Shown: in pieces, positions 16,334 through 23,507 of the stretch
How positions within the stretch are numbered: the first letter of the stretch is position 1
Layout: the number at the start of each line of letters is the position of its first letter
NCBI GenBank assembly: GCA_947441435.1
Contig: CANETX010000006.1
Location: 1-38,355 of the forward strand
Origin: Planctomycetaceae bacterium
GTDB taxonomy: Bacteria > Planctomycetota > Phycisphaerae > Phycisphaerales > SM1A02
Length of the DNA stretch: 38,355 bases
Direction: 5' to 3'
Position numbers and translations under genes: made by a program
The notes under the pieces: generated by a model
The model's database searches: none
Seen by the model: only the letters and a program-made list of their open reading frames with translations
What the model was told of the DNA's origin: nothing

Positions 16334-18295
16334 ATGCGTGATCGAGCGATCCAACTTCTGTGCGTCGCCGTGGCGGTCGCGGCGATCGCGTTCGGCGGAT
16401 CGCTGCTGCCTTCGATTCTCCGAATCAGCGACGAGCACTCGCTTCGGTACACCGATGTCTCGCTCGAGGGCGCGCCTCCGATCGTCGCGGTGGGCACCGC
16501 CATCGGCGCCCTCCGAGGGATCATCGTCGACTACCTGTGGCTGAAGGCTGGCGTCCAGAAGGAGAAGGGTCTCTTCTACGAGGCGATGGCCGACGCACGA
16601 CTGATCACGCAGTTGCAGCCACGCTTCGGTGAGGTCTGGGGATTCCAGGGCCACAACATGGCCTACAACATCTCCGTCCTCACCGACACGCCGAGCGAGC
16701 GGTGGGAGTGGGTCCGAGCGGGGATCGATCTCGTACGCGACGAGGGACTGCGCTACAACCCCAACGATCTTCCGCTGCACAAGGAACTCGCCTTCTGGCT
16801 CTCCCACAAGGTGGATGGCGTCGCCGACGATGCGCACCTCTACTACAAGCGGGAATGGGCCAGAGAGTGGCAGTTCCTCTTGGGGGTTCCCCCCGCGACA
16901 CACGCGGAGCGGGTCGCCATGCTTGAGGCGATCAAGAACGCTCCCGACACCCTCGAAGAACTCGAACTCAAGGACCCGTCGGTCAAGGTCATGATCGACG
17001 CGCTCACGGGCAGCCTGTCGGCATTCGATCGCAAGTTCCAATTCCGGCTCGATCGTGACTTCCTCATGAACCTCGGCCGCTGGGAAGGGGTTCAGACGAG
17101 CCGTTACGCGAAACTCCTCCGTCTCGACGAGGCATTCCGGCGAAACGACCCGGTCTACGCCGCCTTCGATGCGGTGCTCAAGGCCCCCGAGTCGCAGGGG
17201 GCGCTCACGTCATTCCGTCCGTTCCTTCGCAAGAAGGTTCTCAAGGACGCCTACAACATGGATGCGGCGCTCATGTGGGCTTACACCTCCGAGTTCGGCC
17301 CCTTCGATTGGCGCCATCCGCAGTCGCATGCGTTCTACTGGGCGCGCAAGGGGGCGACGACCGCCGCGAAGCGATCGTCGAACGTCGAGGACATCTACAA
17401 GGTCCTCAACAACGACCGAATCAACATCCAGGCGATGCAGGCCCTGTCGCGCACGGGGCTGATGCAGTTCGACCCCTTCAGCAACGACAATCCGGGGCGA
17501 CTCAACGATCCCAGGTGGATCAAGTCGATCGATCGCTACTTCGGCGAGCTCTACCGCAAGCACTTCGGGACGCGCGGGGGAGGGGGCGACTCGTTCTGCG
17601 ACTTCTATCAGAACTTCATGTCGCAGGCCGTGCGCGAACTCTTCCGCCTCGGCGACTATGAGGGGGCGCAGGCGATTCTCACCAAGCTCGACAATCTGTT
17701 TGGCCGCGGCGGACTCATCCCCAACAACAAGTATGAGGCACCGCTGGATGTCTTCGTCCGGAACGTGACCTACGGCGAGTACGAAGGATCTCCCGATGTG
17801 GCGCGCAGCGATGTCTACGCGGCGCTTGGCCGCGGATTCCGCGAGGGATTGCTGCTGGATCGTCCGGAGGTCCTCAAGCAGGCCTTGGACTTCGCCCGTG
17901 ACCTCACCCTCTATTTCCAGGGGAATCGATATACCGATTTCGTCAACAAGTTCGGGGAGCGGCGCATGGCCGACCTCCTGGGCAATCTCAAGACGAGCGT
18001 GCAGGATGTGTTCGCAAATGTCCTCATGGACACTTCGCAGCCCCTCATCGATCGCTTGACGATTTACAACCGCGCCGCGGAGACGGAGCGCCGGCTCATC
18101 TACGACCTCGTGAAGGGTCCAATCGAAGCGGAGTTCGCCGCTGATCCGATCGCCAACGTTGCTCCCTTCACACAGATCTTCCCCGAGCCGCCAGAGATGG
18201 AGGCGTTCCGTGCAGCGCGCGCCGCCGAGGCTGCCGCCCGCACGGTCGAAGCCGAAGCTGAGGCAACCAAGCGATCGACGGCGGAGATCCGCTGA
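16334..18295 (+). CDS. Membrane-anchored protein of unknown function (653 aa)
   Basis: I do not recognise a family. A hydrophobic N-terminus (about 7-30) suggests a signal anchor or signal peptide, after which the protein is soluble and mostly helical. An early block AIGALRGIIVDYLWLKAG, then FYEAMADARLITQLQPRFGEVWGFQGHNMAYN and RYNPNDLPLHKELAFW (split here), resembles tetratricopeptide-like helical pairs, where each step in a count of work done per place is typical. Aromatic residues are frequent (WEWVRAG, WAREWQF). The C-terminus is an Ala/Glu-rich helix. It begins four bases after the permease stop and clearly belongs to the SPFH/ABC-2 operon, so a role at the outer face of that exporter is a reasonable guess. 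A CAAGG motif before the ATG at 16334 fits this start. Confidence 0.7.
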   Translation: MRDRAIQLLCVAVAVAAIAFGGSLLPSILRISDEHSLRYTDVSLEGAPPIVAVGTAIGALRGIIVDYLWLKAGVQKEKGLFYEAMADARLITQLQPRFGEVWGFQGHNMAYNISVLTDTPSERWEWVRAGIDLVRDEGLRYNPNDLPLHKELAFWLSHKVDGVADDAHLYYKREWAREWQFLLGVPPATHAERVAMLEAIKNAPDTLEELELKDPSVKVMIDALTGSLSAFDRKFQFRLDRDFLMNLGRWEGVQTSRYAKLLRLDEAFRRNDPVYAAFDAVLKAPESQGALTSFRPFLRKKVLKDAYNMDAALMWAYTSEFGPFDWRHPQSHAFYWARKGATTAAKRSSNVEDIYKVLNNDRINIQAMQALSRTGLMQFDPFSNDNPGRLNDPRWIKSIDRYFGELYRKHFGTRGGGGDSFCDFYQNFMSQAVRELFRLGDYEGAQAILTKLDNLFGRGGLIPNNKYEAPLDVFVRNVTYGEYEGSPDVARSDVYAALGRGFREGLLLDRPEVLKQALDFARDLTLYFQGNRYTDFVNKFGERRMADLLGNLKTSVQDVFANVLMDTSQPLIDRLTIYNRAAETERRLIYDLVKGPIEAEFAADPIANVAPFTQIFPEPPEMEAFRAARAAEAAARTVEAEAEATKRSTAEIR

Positions 18296-18298
18296 ACG

Positions 18299-18967
18299 AT
18301 GCACATTCCGCCAGCCATCCTGTGCATCGGCCGCAACTACGCGGAGCACGCCGCGGAGATGGGGGGTGCGGCACCCACGAATCCTGTCGTCTTCTTCAAG
18401 AACCCAGCAGCGCTGAGTTCGTCGGGCGCGCCGATCGTCATCCCCTCAATCTGCCGCGAGGGGGGGGCGCAAGTCGACTACGAAGGGGAACTCGCGGTCA
18501 TCCTTGGTTGCGATTGCCGGGAGGTTCCGGAGGAGCGCGCACTGGCCGCGGTGGGTGGCTACGCAGTCGCCAACGATGTGAGCGCGCGCTGGTGGCAGAA
18601 TCAAGGGGCGGGTGGGCAATTCTGTCGTGGCAAGAGTTTTGACACATTCTGCCCTATGACGACCCCGGTCTCAGCAAACGCCGCGAGCGGGATCATGGAC
18701 CCGCAGGCGCTGCGAATTCAAACGCGCGTCAACGGCGAGCTCCGTCAGGACGCGCCGACGAGCCAGATGATTTTTCCCGTGGCGAAGTTGATCGCCGAAC
18801 TCTCCCGAGGAATGACGTTGCGTGCGGGCACGATCATCCTGACGGGATCTCCCGCAGGCGTCGGCCACGCCCGCAAACCCCCGGTCTATCTGAAGCACTC
18901 GGATGTGGTCGAGATCACCATCGCCGGTGTGGGCACGCTGACCAATCCCGTCGTTGAGGCGGCGTGA
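18299..18967 (+). CDS. Fumarylacetoacetate hydrolase family protein
   Basis: A 222-aa cytoplasmic enzyme of the FAH superfamily (acylpyruvases, oxaloacetate tautomerases and 2-hydroxyhepta-2,4-diene-1,7-dioate isomerases), which cleave or isomerise 2-oxo acids at a Mg or Ca site. Motifs are in order: CIGRNYAEHAAEMG (9-22), FFKNPAALSS, the metal ligands in VDYEGELAVILG (Glu62, Glu64) with Asp93 in VANDVSARWWQ, RGKSFDTFCPM (110-120) and LTGSPAGVGHAR (181-192). The length is that of the short, single-domain FAHD1/YcgM group. It starts three bases after the 653-aa gene and overlaps yidD by a GTGA, so it lies in the same transcript, although its chemistry has no obvious link to the exporter. The exact substrate cannot be fixed. 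Confidence 0.9.
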   Translation: MHIPPAILCIGRNYAEHAAEMGGAAPTNPVVFFKNPAALSSSGAPIVIPSICREGGAQVDYEGELAVILGCDCREVPEERALAAVGGYAVANDVSARWWQNQGAGGQFCRGKSFDTFCPMTTPVSANAASGIMDPQALRIQTRVNGELRQDAPTSQMIFPVAKLIAELSRGMTLRAGTIILTGSPAGVGHARKPPVYLKHSDVVEITIAGVGTLTNPVVEAA

Positions 18968-19227
18968 TCACGAGGGAACCATCTCTCGCAGCACGGGTCT
19001 GTCTCTCCCTCGTGCGCGGCTACCAACTGCTGCTCTCGCCGATGTTCGGCGGACGCTGCAGATTCCACCCGTCCTGTTCGGTCTACGCCGACGAAGCCAT
19101 CCGAATTCACGGAGCGGTGCGGGGCGCGATGCTCACGATTCGTCGACTGGCGCGCTGCCACCCGTGGGGGGGCTCTGGCGACGATCCCGTGCCGCGAGCC
19201 TCTGGGCGAGTGCCGCCGCACCCTTGA
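18964..19227 (+). CDS. yidD: Membrane protein insertion efficiency factor YidD
   Basis: An 87-aa protein with the family pattern: VRGYQLLLSPMFGGRCRFHPSCSVYADEA, where the Cys residues and FHPSCS form the core (written here in part, residues 18-46), then IRIHGAVRGAMLTIRRLARC and HPWGGSGDDPVP. YidD is a small amphipathic inner-membrane-associated protein that aids YidC-dependent insertion. It is normally next to rnpA and yidC. Here it follows an FAH-family gene through a GTG start inside that gene's stop, and rnpA lies on the opposite strand, overlapping its last 95 bases. No yidC or rpmH is in the window. Confidence 0.93.
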   Translation: MITREPSLAARVCLSLVRGYQLLLSPMFGGRCRFHPSCSVYADEAIRIHGAVRGAMLTIRRLARCHPWGGSGDDPVPRASGRVPPHP

Positions 19228-19546
19228 CGAACATCTGGCGACACTCTTCGAGCGACTCGTCCCGGTGGACACGAACCGCGACGACAAGATCGAGGCCCTT
19301 CGGCAATCCGCCGCGCTCGAGTCGGAACGCCTCGCGCAGGAGTCGTTTGATCCGGCCACGCTCCACGGCGCCCCCCACGCGTGCCCCGACCGACAGCCCG
19401 AGTCGAGAGAGCGCCACTTCGTTCCGCGAGCCATGGAGGACTGCCCACCCGAAATCTTCGCGTGTGCGCCGGGCGAACACGGCGGCGAACTGTCGCGGTC
19501 CGGCCATGCGGGCTGCGCGGGGGAATCGCTGCGGAGGAGTCGTCAT
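19133..19546 (-). CDS. rnpA: Ribonuclease P protein component
   Basis: A 137-aa basic protein that binds RNase P RNA and helps process the 5' ends of tRNAs. The RNA-binding signature ERGRIKRLLREAFR (62-75) matches the family RNxxKRxxRE block, preceded by RLGLSVGARVGGA, where the central strand lies, and followed by DLVVAVRVHRDE. The first 20 or so residues are the usual extension. Its ATG overlaps the stop of the ClC gene (ATGA), so it should be translated after it. The C-terminal coding part runs antisense to yidD over 95 bases. No rpmH precedes it, unlike the standard order. Confidence 0.93.
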   Translation of the reverse strand: MTTPPQRFPRAARMAGPRQFAAVFARRTREDFGWAVLHGSRNEVALSRLGLSVGARVGGAVERGRIKRLLREAFRLERGGLPKGLDLVVAVRVHRDESLEECRQMFVKGAAALAQRLAARDRRQSPPTGGSAPVDES

Positions 19547-21381
19547 GTCTCCTCCAGCGCGGACTGGTAGACCTTGAGGAGATGACTTCGCGACAGGAGT
19601 CCGAGCACCTGCTGCGACACGGGGTCAACGACAGGAAGCACCGGAGTCTCATGGCGACCGAATCGCTCCATCGCTGTGTCGAGGGTGTCGTCGGGTTCGA
19701 GCGGATTGAAGTCCGTGCGCTCAAGTTCGCTGACGGTCAGCAGCTTGAGGGCATCTCGATACACCAGTGCCTGCCTTACGTCGCTTCCCGAGACGAAGCC
19801 TCGGTACCGTCCGTGCGCGTCGATGACAGGGAAGTCATGGACACTCTGTCGTTCCCCGAGATCCACGAGGTGCTGCGCGGAGTCGGTCGGTCGCACCGTG
19901 ACGGCCTCGGTGAGCCGGATGTCCGAGACGGCTGTCCGACGCATGATCGAGTGGTCCGCGATCGTTCCGAGGCGGATGTTGAACGCCGCGAGTTCGGCGG
20001 TGTAGATGCTCTCGCGGTGGACGAGTCGCGCCGTGACGGTCGCGAGGACGGCGGCCAGGAGCAGGGGAAGGAGCACCGTGTAGGAGTGCGAGAGCTCGTA
20101 GACGAGGAATGCGCCCGCGAGCGGGGCGTGCGCGCCGGCCGCAACGAACGATCCCATGCCGACGAGGATCGCGGCTGCTGGGCTCACATCCGGGAGCGCC
20201 GGGATCGCGTTCGTCAACGCGCTGAACGCGGCGCCAAGCAGGGCGCCAACGACGAGCCCCGGTGCGAACAGACCACCGGCTGATCCCGATCCGAGCGTGA
20301 GAGCCGTCGCCACGACCTTGAGCAGCGCCCACGCAAGAAGTGCTCCCATGATCCCCAAGCCAGCCAACGACTCTGGGGAAGCCTCAAGGAGATGTCCGAT
20401 CAACCCATAGCCCGTGCCATAGAAGGGCGGAGTCGATGAGGCTGGGGCCACCACTCGCCACATGGCCGTCTCACTGAGGGTGGCGGTCGCGGCGCCGAGT
20501 CCCACCAGCGCCACTGCGCCGACGAGCGGTCGGAGCGAACTCCGAATCGGCAACGAGTCAAAGGTGCGATGGGCGGCCTTCATCCAGAGTCCGAACCCTG
20601 CTGCTGCGACTCCCGTGAGAACTCCGAGCAACGAGAAGAGAGGCAGATGCACGAGCGTCAGCGGAGCATCATTGAAGAGCCCGGGACCAATTCCAAACGG
20701 CGGTTGGGTGGAGTGGAGGAGCGACTGCGCCGTCGCCGAGGCGGTCACCGCGGCGATCACGATCGGCGTGAAGGTCCGCGGGGTGAAGTCTCGGAGGATG
20801 ACCTCGAGCACGAAGAAGACCCCGGCGATCGGCGCATCGAAGACCGCCGCGAGTCCTGCAGCCGCGCCGCATCCAAGGAGCGTGGTCCGTCGCGAGGCGT
20901 CAAGCCCGAGCCAACGGGCGAGCGCGCTTCCGACGGCGGAGCCGATGGCGACGATGGGTCCTTCGGGGCCCGCAGATCCTCCCGACACAATCGTCGCCGA
21001 GGAGGCGATCCACTGGCGCGGTGCCAAGGAGAGCGGAATGACGGACCGTTGGCGATGGACCGCCAGAAGCACGCGTGAAATCCCATGGCCACGAAAGGTG
21101 CTCGGAATGAGTCGGAAGACGAGGACCGTGACGGCGGCGCCGACGATCGGGAGCCCGAGGGCCACCCAGAATGCTGTCGAGGATCCCTGCGCGTACGCGG
21201 AGACGGTTCGCAACAGGGCATTGATCGACTCGATGAATCCCAGTGCCAAACCGCCGACCACGATTCCGATGACCGCAGCCAAGGCGAGCACATGCCACTC
21301 ATGGCTCAGCCGCAGCGCCGACGCGGTGCGGTACAGGAGGCGTCTCACGACCGCCGAGACAATGGGCTTGCGTTCAGGCAC
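19543..21381 (-). CDS. ClC family chloride channel/antiporter with CBS domains
   Basis: A protein of about 612 aa with a ClC membrane core of roughly 450 residues and a C-terminal pair of CBS domains. The core has GHGISRVLLAVH (the GSGIP region, altered), GGSAGPEGPIVAIGSAVGSA with a glutamate at the gating position of GxEGP, and GSGSAGGLFAPGLVVGALLG carrying the GxFxP ion-binding motif. The CBS part runs from HSIMRRTAVSDIRL to the end; such domains often sense adenine nucleotides. It probably exchanges chloride for protons or conducts chloride in the inner membrane. The start is uncertain: an ATG at 21423 would lie two bases from the divergent gene at 21426, while the GTG at 21381 follows a minus-strand TATCAT box by ten bases and is preferred. 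Its stop overlaps the rnpA start. Confidence 0.88.
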   Translation of the reverse strand: MPERKPIVSAVVRRLLYRTASALRLSHEWHVLALAAVIGIVVGGLALGFIESINALLRTVSAYAQGSSTAFWVALGLPIVGAAVTVLVFRLIPSTFRGHGISRVLLAVHRQRSVIPLSLAPRQWIASSATIVSGGSAGPEGPIVAIGSAVGSALARWLGLDASRRTTLLGCGAAAGLAAVFDAPIAGVFFVLEVILRDFTPRTFTPIVIAAVTASATAQSLLHSTQPPFGIGPGLFNDAPLTLVHLPLFSLLGVLTGVAAAGFGLWMKAAHRTFDSLPIRSSLRPLVGAVALVGLGAATATLSETAMWRVVAPASSTPPFYGTGYGLIGHLLEASPESLAGLGIMGALLAWALLKVVATALTLGSGSAGGLFAPGLVVGALLGAAFSALTNAIPALPDVSPAAAILVGMGSFVAAGAHAPLAGAFLVYELSHSYTVLLPLLLAAVLATVTARLVHRESIYTAELAAFNIRLGTIADHSIMRRTAVSDIRLTEAVTVRPTDSAQHLVDLGERQSVHDFPVIDAHGRYRGFVSGSDVRQALVYRDALKLLTVSELERTDFNPLEPDDTLDTAMERFGRHETPVLPVVDPVSQQVLGLLSRSHLLKVYQSALEET

Positions 21382-21396
21382 GAAAGGGCTTATGAT
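21368..21396 (+). promoter_or_regulatory. Sigma70-type promoter for the omega-like gene
   Basis: TTGCGT (21368-21373), a 17-base spacer and TATGAT (21391-21396). This is the best -35/-10 pair I can see in the window. Expected transcription start is near 21403. The -10 region TATGATA also reads TATCAT on the other strand (21397-21392), so it may double as a minus-strand -10 for the ClC gene. Confidence 0.6.
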
Positions 21397-21399
21397 ATT

Positions 21400-21420
21400 G
21401 GGCTTCCCAAAGGGAGGCCC
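21400..21420 (+). promoter_or_regulatory. Leader hairpin covering the ribosome-binding site
   Basis: GGGCTTCCC (21400-21408), loop AAA, GGGAGGCCC (21412-21420): nine pairs including one G-T. The right arm contains the GGGAGG ribosome-binding site (21412-21417) of the gene at 21426. With a start near 21403, six inner pairs would still form in the mRNA and mask the site. Confidence 0.55.
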
Positions 21421-21425
21421 CACCC

Positions 21426-21659
21426 ATGAATGAGACCCTCAAGAGTGACGACATCGTGGCCAAGGTCGGCGGCCGATTCAAGCTCGCCGCCCTGATTCAG
21501 CGCCGCATCGGCCAACTTCTCGATGGGGCCCGACCGTTGGTCGAGCGCAACGGTCGCAGCGACTTCGAGGTCGTGATCGAGGAGATCGCGACCGACAAGA
21601 TCTCGATCAATTGGGAGCAGTCGGGAATCAAGCCTCCGGCCAAGCCCAAGAAGGGCTGA
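21426..21659 (+). CDS. rpoZ: Probable RNA polymerase omega subunit-like protein
   Basis: A 77-aa protein. DDIVAKVGGRFKLAALIQRR (8-27) and a following QLLDGARP resemble the omega/Rpb6 fold signature, in which a helix with xxNRFELVxxAxxRARQL contacts the beta' subunit; here GGRFKL replaces NRFEL. The middle part (FEVVIEEIATDKISIN) corresponds to the family's second half, where GxI and similar wording is seen, and the tail is Lys/Pro rich. Omega helps assemble RNA polymerase. The call rests on one short block and the size, so it could be another small protein. The start is secure: a GGGAGG site lies eight bases before the ATG. It is alone in its transcript and diverges from the ClC gene. Confidence 0.6.
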   Translation: MNETLKSDDIVAKVGGRFKLAALIQRRIGQLLDGARPLVERNGRSDFEVVIEEIATDKISINWEQSGIKPPAKPKKG

Positions 21660-21847
21660 ACACCAATCGAAAATGGGGGAGACTGGTTCGCCTCGCGCGA
21701 TTTTGCTCAAGCAAAGTGGCAATTTTCGCGGGATTCGAGCGCTCGTTCTTGCCCAGAGTCGGTTCGGGCGTACCTTAAGAACGCGAAGGTCGTCTCTGCG
21801 GGGCATCTGTTGCTCCGTGGCGCGCTGTTTCCAATAGGAGTGCAACA
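21660..21847. other. Intergenic region with a small inverted repeat
   Basis: This 188-base gap is the largest in the window. It has an inverted repeat TTTGC-TCAA-GCAAA (21702-21715) inside an AT-richer patch, which could form a weak stem-loop at the end of the omega-like transcript. No clear T tract follows it. Nothing else coding or structured is visible before the promoter-like sequence at 21749. Confidence 0.35.
21749..21776 (+). promoter_or_regulatory. Weak promoter candidate for the Cys-rich secreted protein
   Basis: TTGCCC (21749-21754), a 16-base spacer and TACCTT (21771-21776). The -10 matches only the TAnnnT frame. It lies 71 bases before the ATG at 21848, which has its own AGGAG site at about 21837-21841. 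Confidence 0.3.
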
Positions 21848-23386
21848 ATGCTCACGTCACGAACCCTCGTCGCCTGTCTCTCCGTGGCCCTCTTCGCGGC
21901 TGGCGCGGTGGCGTCCGACGGTGTCACCACCGACGCGGATTCCATCGACTCGGTGGTCATGGGCAGTCGACAGTGGCCCATCTGGACTGCGTTCCGAGAT
22001 GCTCCTACGCTTCGCGCGGTGTACCGCAGCGGACAGGATGGGGGCGGTTCCGTCGCCGGAAGTTGCCCGCAGGAAGTTCGCACCCACTCTGATGCGAATT
22101 TCTCGGGGGGATCGTTCATCGTGCAGGCCGGATTCGCCGAGCAGGAAATGGCCGGAGCCTCCTATGTCCTCCCGGCAGCGCTATTCCCGGTGCGCCTCGA
22201 CCTCGCCGAGATGATCTTCGCCACGAGTGCCGCGACCGTCTCGACCACGACAAAGTGGTCGATTCTCGTCTACGAGGGGACCCCCGCGACCGGCACGCTC
22301 GTGTTCAGCGTCGCCTCCGATGACAAGATGATCCCGCACATTGTCTTGGGGCCGGGGACCAACGGCGTCAATGTGCAGTTCATGGTGGATCCTGCCGATC
22401 CCGAACAGATCTATATCAACGACAACGGAAGCCACACATTCTCGATCGCCTACCGGATCGATGACCACAACAACCAGACCGCGAACCCTTGCTTCACCGC
22501 GCCGCCGAGCCAGAGCAATGCGTTTCCGACGACAGACACCGGAGGTCTCCAGCAGTCGGCGCAGAACTGGATCTGGATGGTGAGTTGCCCCCTGGGATGC
22601 GGCGCTGGATGGAAGAGTTTCGCGCAGCTTCCGTCGCTGTGCCGTCCGAGCGGCGACTGGGTGATCCGTGCGACAGTGACCCCGGTCAACTGCGCCGCGC
22701 AGCAGGGAGCGTGCTGCATCAATGGAAATTGCGCGATCGCGACGCAGGCCGACTGCGCGACAGCCGGGGGCGTGTACCGCGGCGACGCGACAACCTGCAC
22801 CGCCTCGACCTGCCTCCCGCAGGGAAACGTCGCCTGCTGCTTCGAGTCGACCGGTGGATGCGTCAATCTTGGGTACGCCTCGTGCCTCGGGGCGGGCGGC
22901 GTTCCAGGTGCCGAGGGCAGCGCGTGCGCCACGACTGTTTGCTTCCCGACGGGCGCGTGCTGTCTGCCCAACGGTCAGTGCGTGGGCGGGATCTCGCCGT
23001 CCGCATGCGCGGCACAGGGTGGCAACTTCCAAGGCAATGGAACGACCTGCGCGACCGTGAACTGTCCACTTCCGCAGGGAGCGTCCTGCTTCCCGAACGG
23101 CTTCTGTCTCATCCTGTCGGAAGCCGAAGCGATCGCTGCCGGTGCCGTCTGGAAGGGGGCCGGAACGACCTGCGCCGACGGCAACGGCAATGGAACGGCC
23201 GATCAGTGCGAGGCGCAGAATCCCCCCGGCGACATCAACGGAGACGGCCTGGTCAATGGTCTGGACATGACGCAGGTGCTCGCCAATTGGGGAGCGGCCG
23301 GCGGCGGAAGCCCCGCCGACATCAACGATGACGGCATCGTCGATGGCCTCGATATGACGATCGTCCTGAGCAACTGGACAAACTGA
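21848..23386 (+). CDS. Secreted Cys-rich repeat protein with dockerin-like C-terminus
   Basis: A 512-aa exported protein. A signal peptide covers about 1-22. Residues 24-280 form an unrecognised beta-rich domain of the kind seen in planctomycete surface proteins. Four Cys-rich repeats follow at about 287-322, 328-365, 369-406 and 411-443. They share GACCxxxGxC, a central Cys, a GG and TTCxxxxC, and the fourth has lost several cysteines. Two calcium-loop-like motifs (GDINGDGLVNGLDM at 461-474 and ADINDDGIVDGLDM near 490-503), each ending in VLxNW, form a dockerin-type or EF-hand-like module. This suggests attachment to a partner outside the cell. The gene stands alone behind an AGGAG site. A short ACTGA/TCAGT inverted repeat spans its stop codon. 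Confidence 0.85.
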   Translation: MLTSRTLVACLSVALFAAGAVASDGVTTDADSIDSVVMGSRQWPIWTAFRDAPTLRAVYRSGQDGGGSVAGSCPQEVRTHSDANFSGGSFIVQAGFAEQEMAGASYVLPAALFPVRLDLAEMIFATSAATVSTTTKWSILVYEGTPATGTLVFSVASDDKMIPHIVLGPGTNGVNVQFMVDPADPEQIYINDNGSHTFSIAYRIDDHNNQTANPCFTAPPSQSNAFPTTDTGGLQQSAQNWIWMVSCPLGCGAGWKSFAQLPSLCRPSGDWVIRATVTPVNCAAQQGACCINGNCAIATQADCATAGGVYRGDATTCTASTCLPQGNVACCFESTGGCVNLGYASCLGAGGVPGAEGSACATTVCFPTGACCLPNGQCVGGISPSACAAQGGNFQGNGTTCATVNCPLPQGASCFPNGFCLILSEAEAIAAGAVWKGAGTTCADGNGNGTADQCEAQNPPGDINGDGLVNGLDMTQVLANWGAAGGGSPADINDDGIVDGLDMTIVLSNWTN

Positions 23387-23414
23387 GGTTCAGTCGGGAT
23401 ACTCGCGCGCGCCT

Positions 23415-23502
23415 GGAGAGGTGTCCGAGCGGTTGAAGGAGCCAGTCTCGAAAACTGGTGTGGGCCTTGTGTTCACCGTGGGTTCGAATCCCACCCTCTC
23501 CG
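23415..23502 (+). tRNA. tRNA-Ser(CGA)
   Basis: An 88-base class II tRNA. The acceptor arm GGAGAGG pairs with CCTCTCC (23495-23501), followed by discriminator G. The anticodon stem CCAGT/ACTGG encloses the loop CTCGAAA, giving anticodon CGA, which reads UCG. The variable arm is long, as for serine, and the T arm holds GGTTCGAATCC. CCA is not encoded (TTG follows), so it must be added by the nucleotidyltransferase at 3576-4841. Confidence 0.96.
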
Positions 23503-23507
23503 TTGTC

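Noticed and set aside
17210-18349. 379-codon minus-strand frame opposite the 653-aa gene
   Set aside because: The plus-strand gene is in an operon with a proper start; the minus frame crosses the next gene's start and lacks a ribosome-binding site.
18299-19227. Metabolic link between the FAH-family enzyme and the ABC-2 operon
   Set aside because: Position alone joins them; no substrate relation can be read from sequence.
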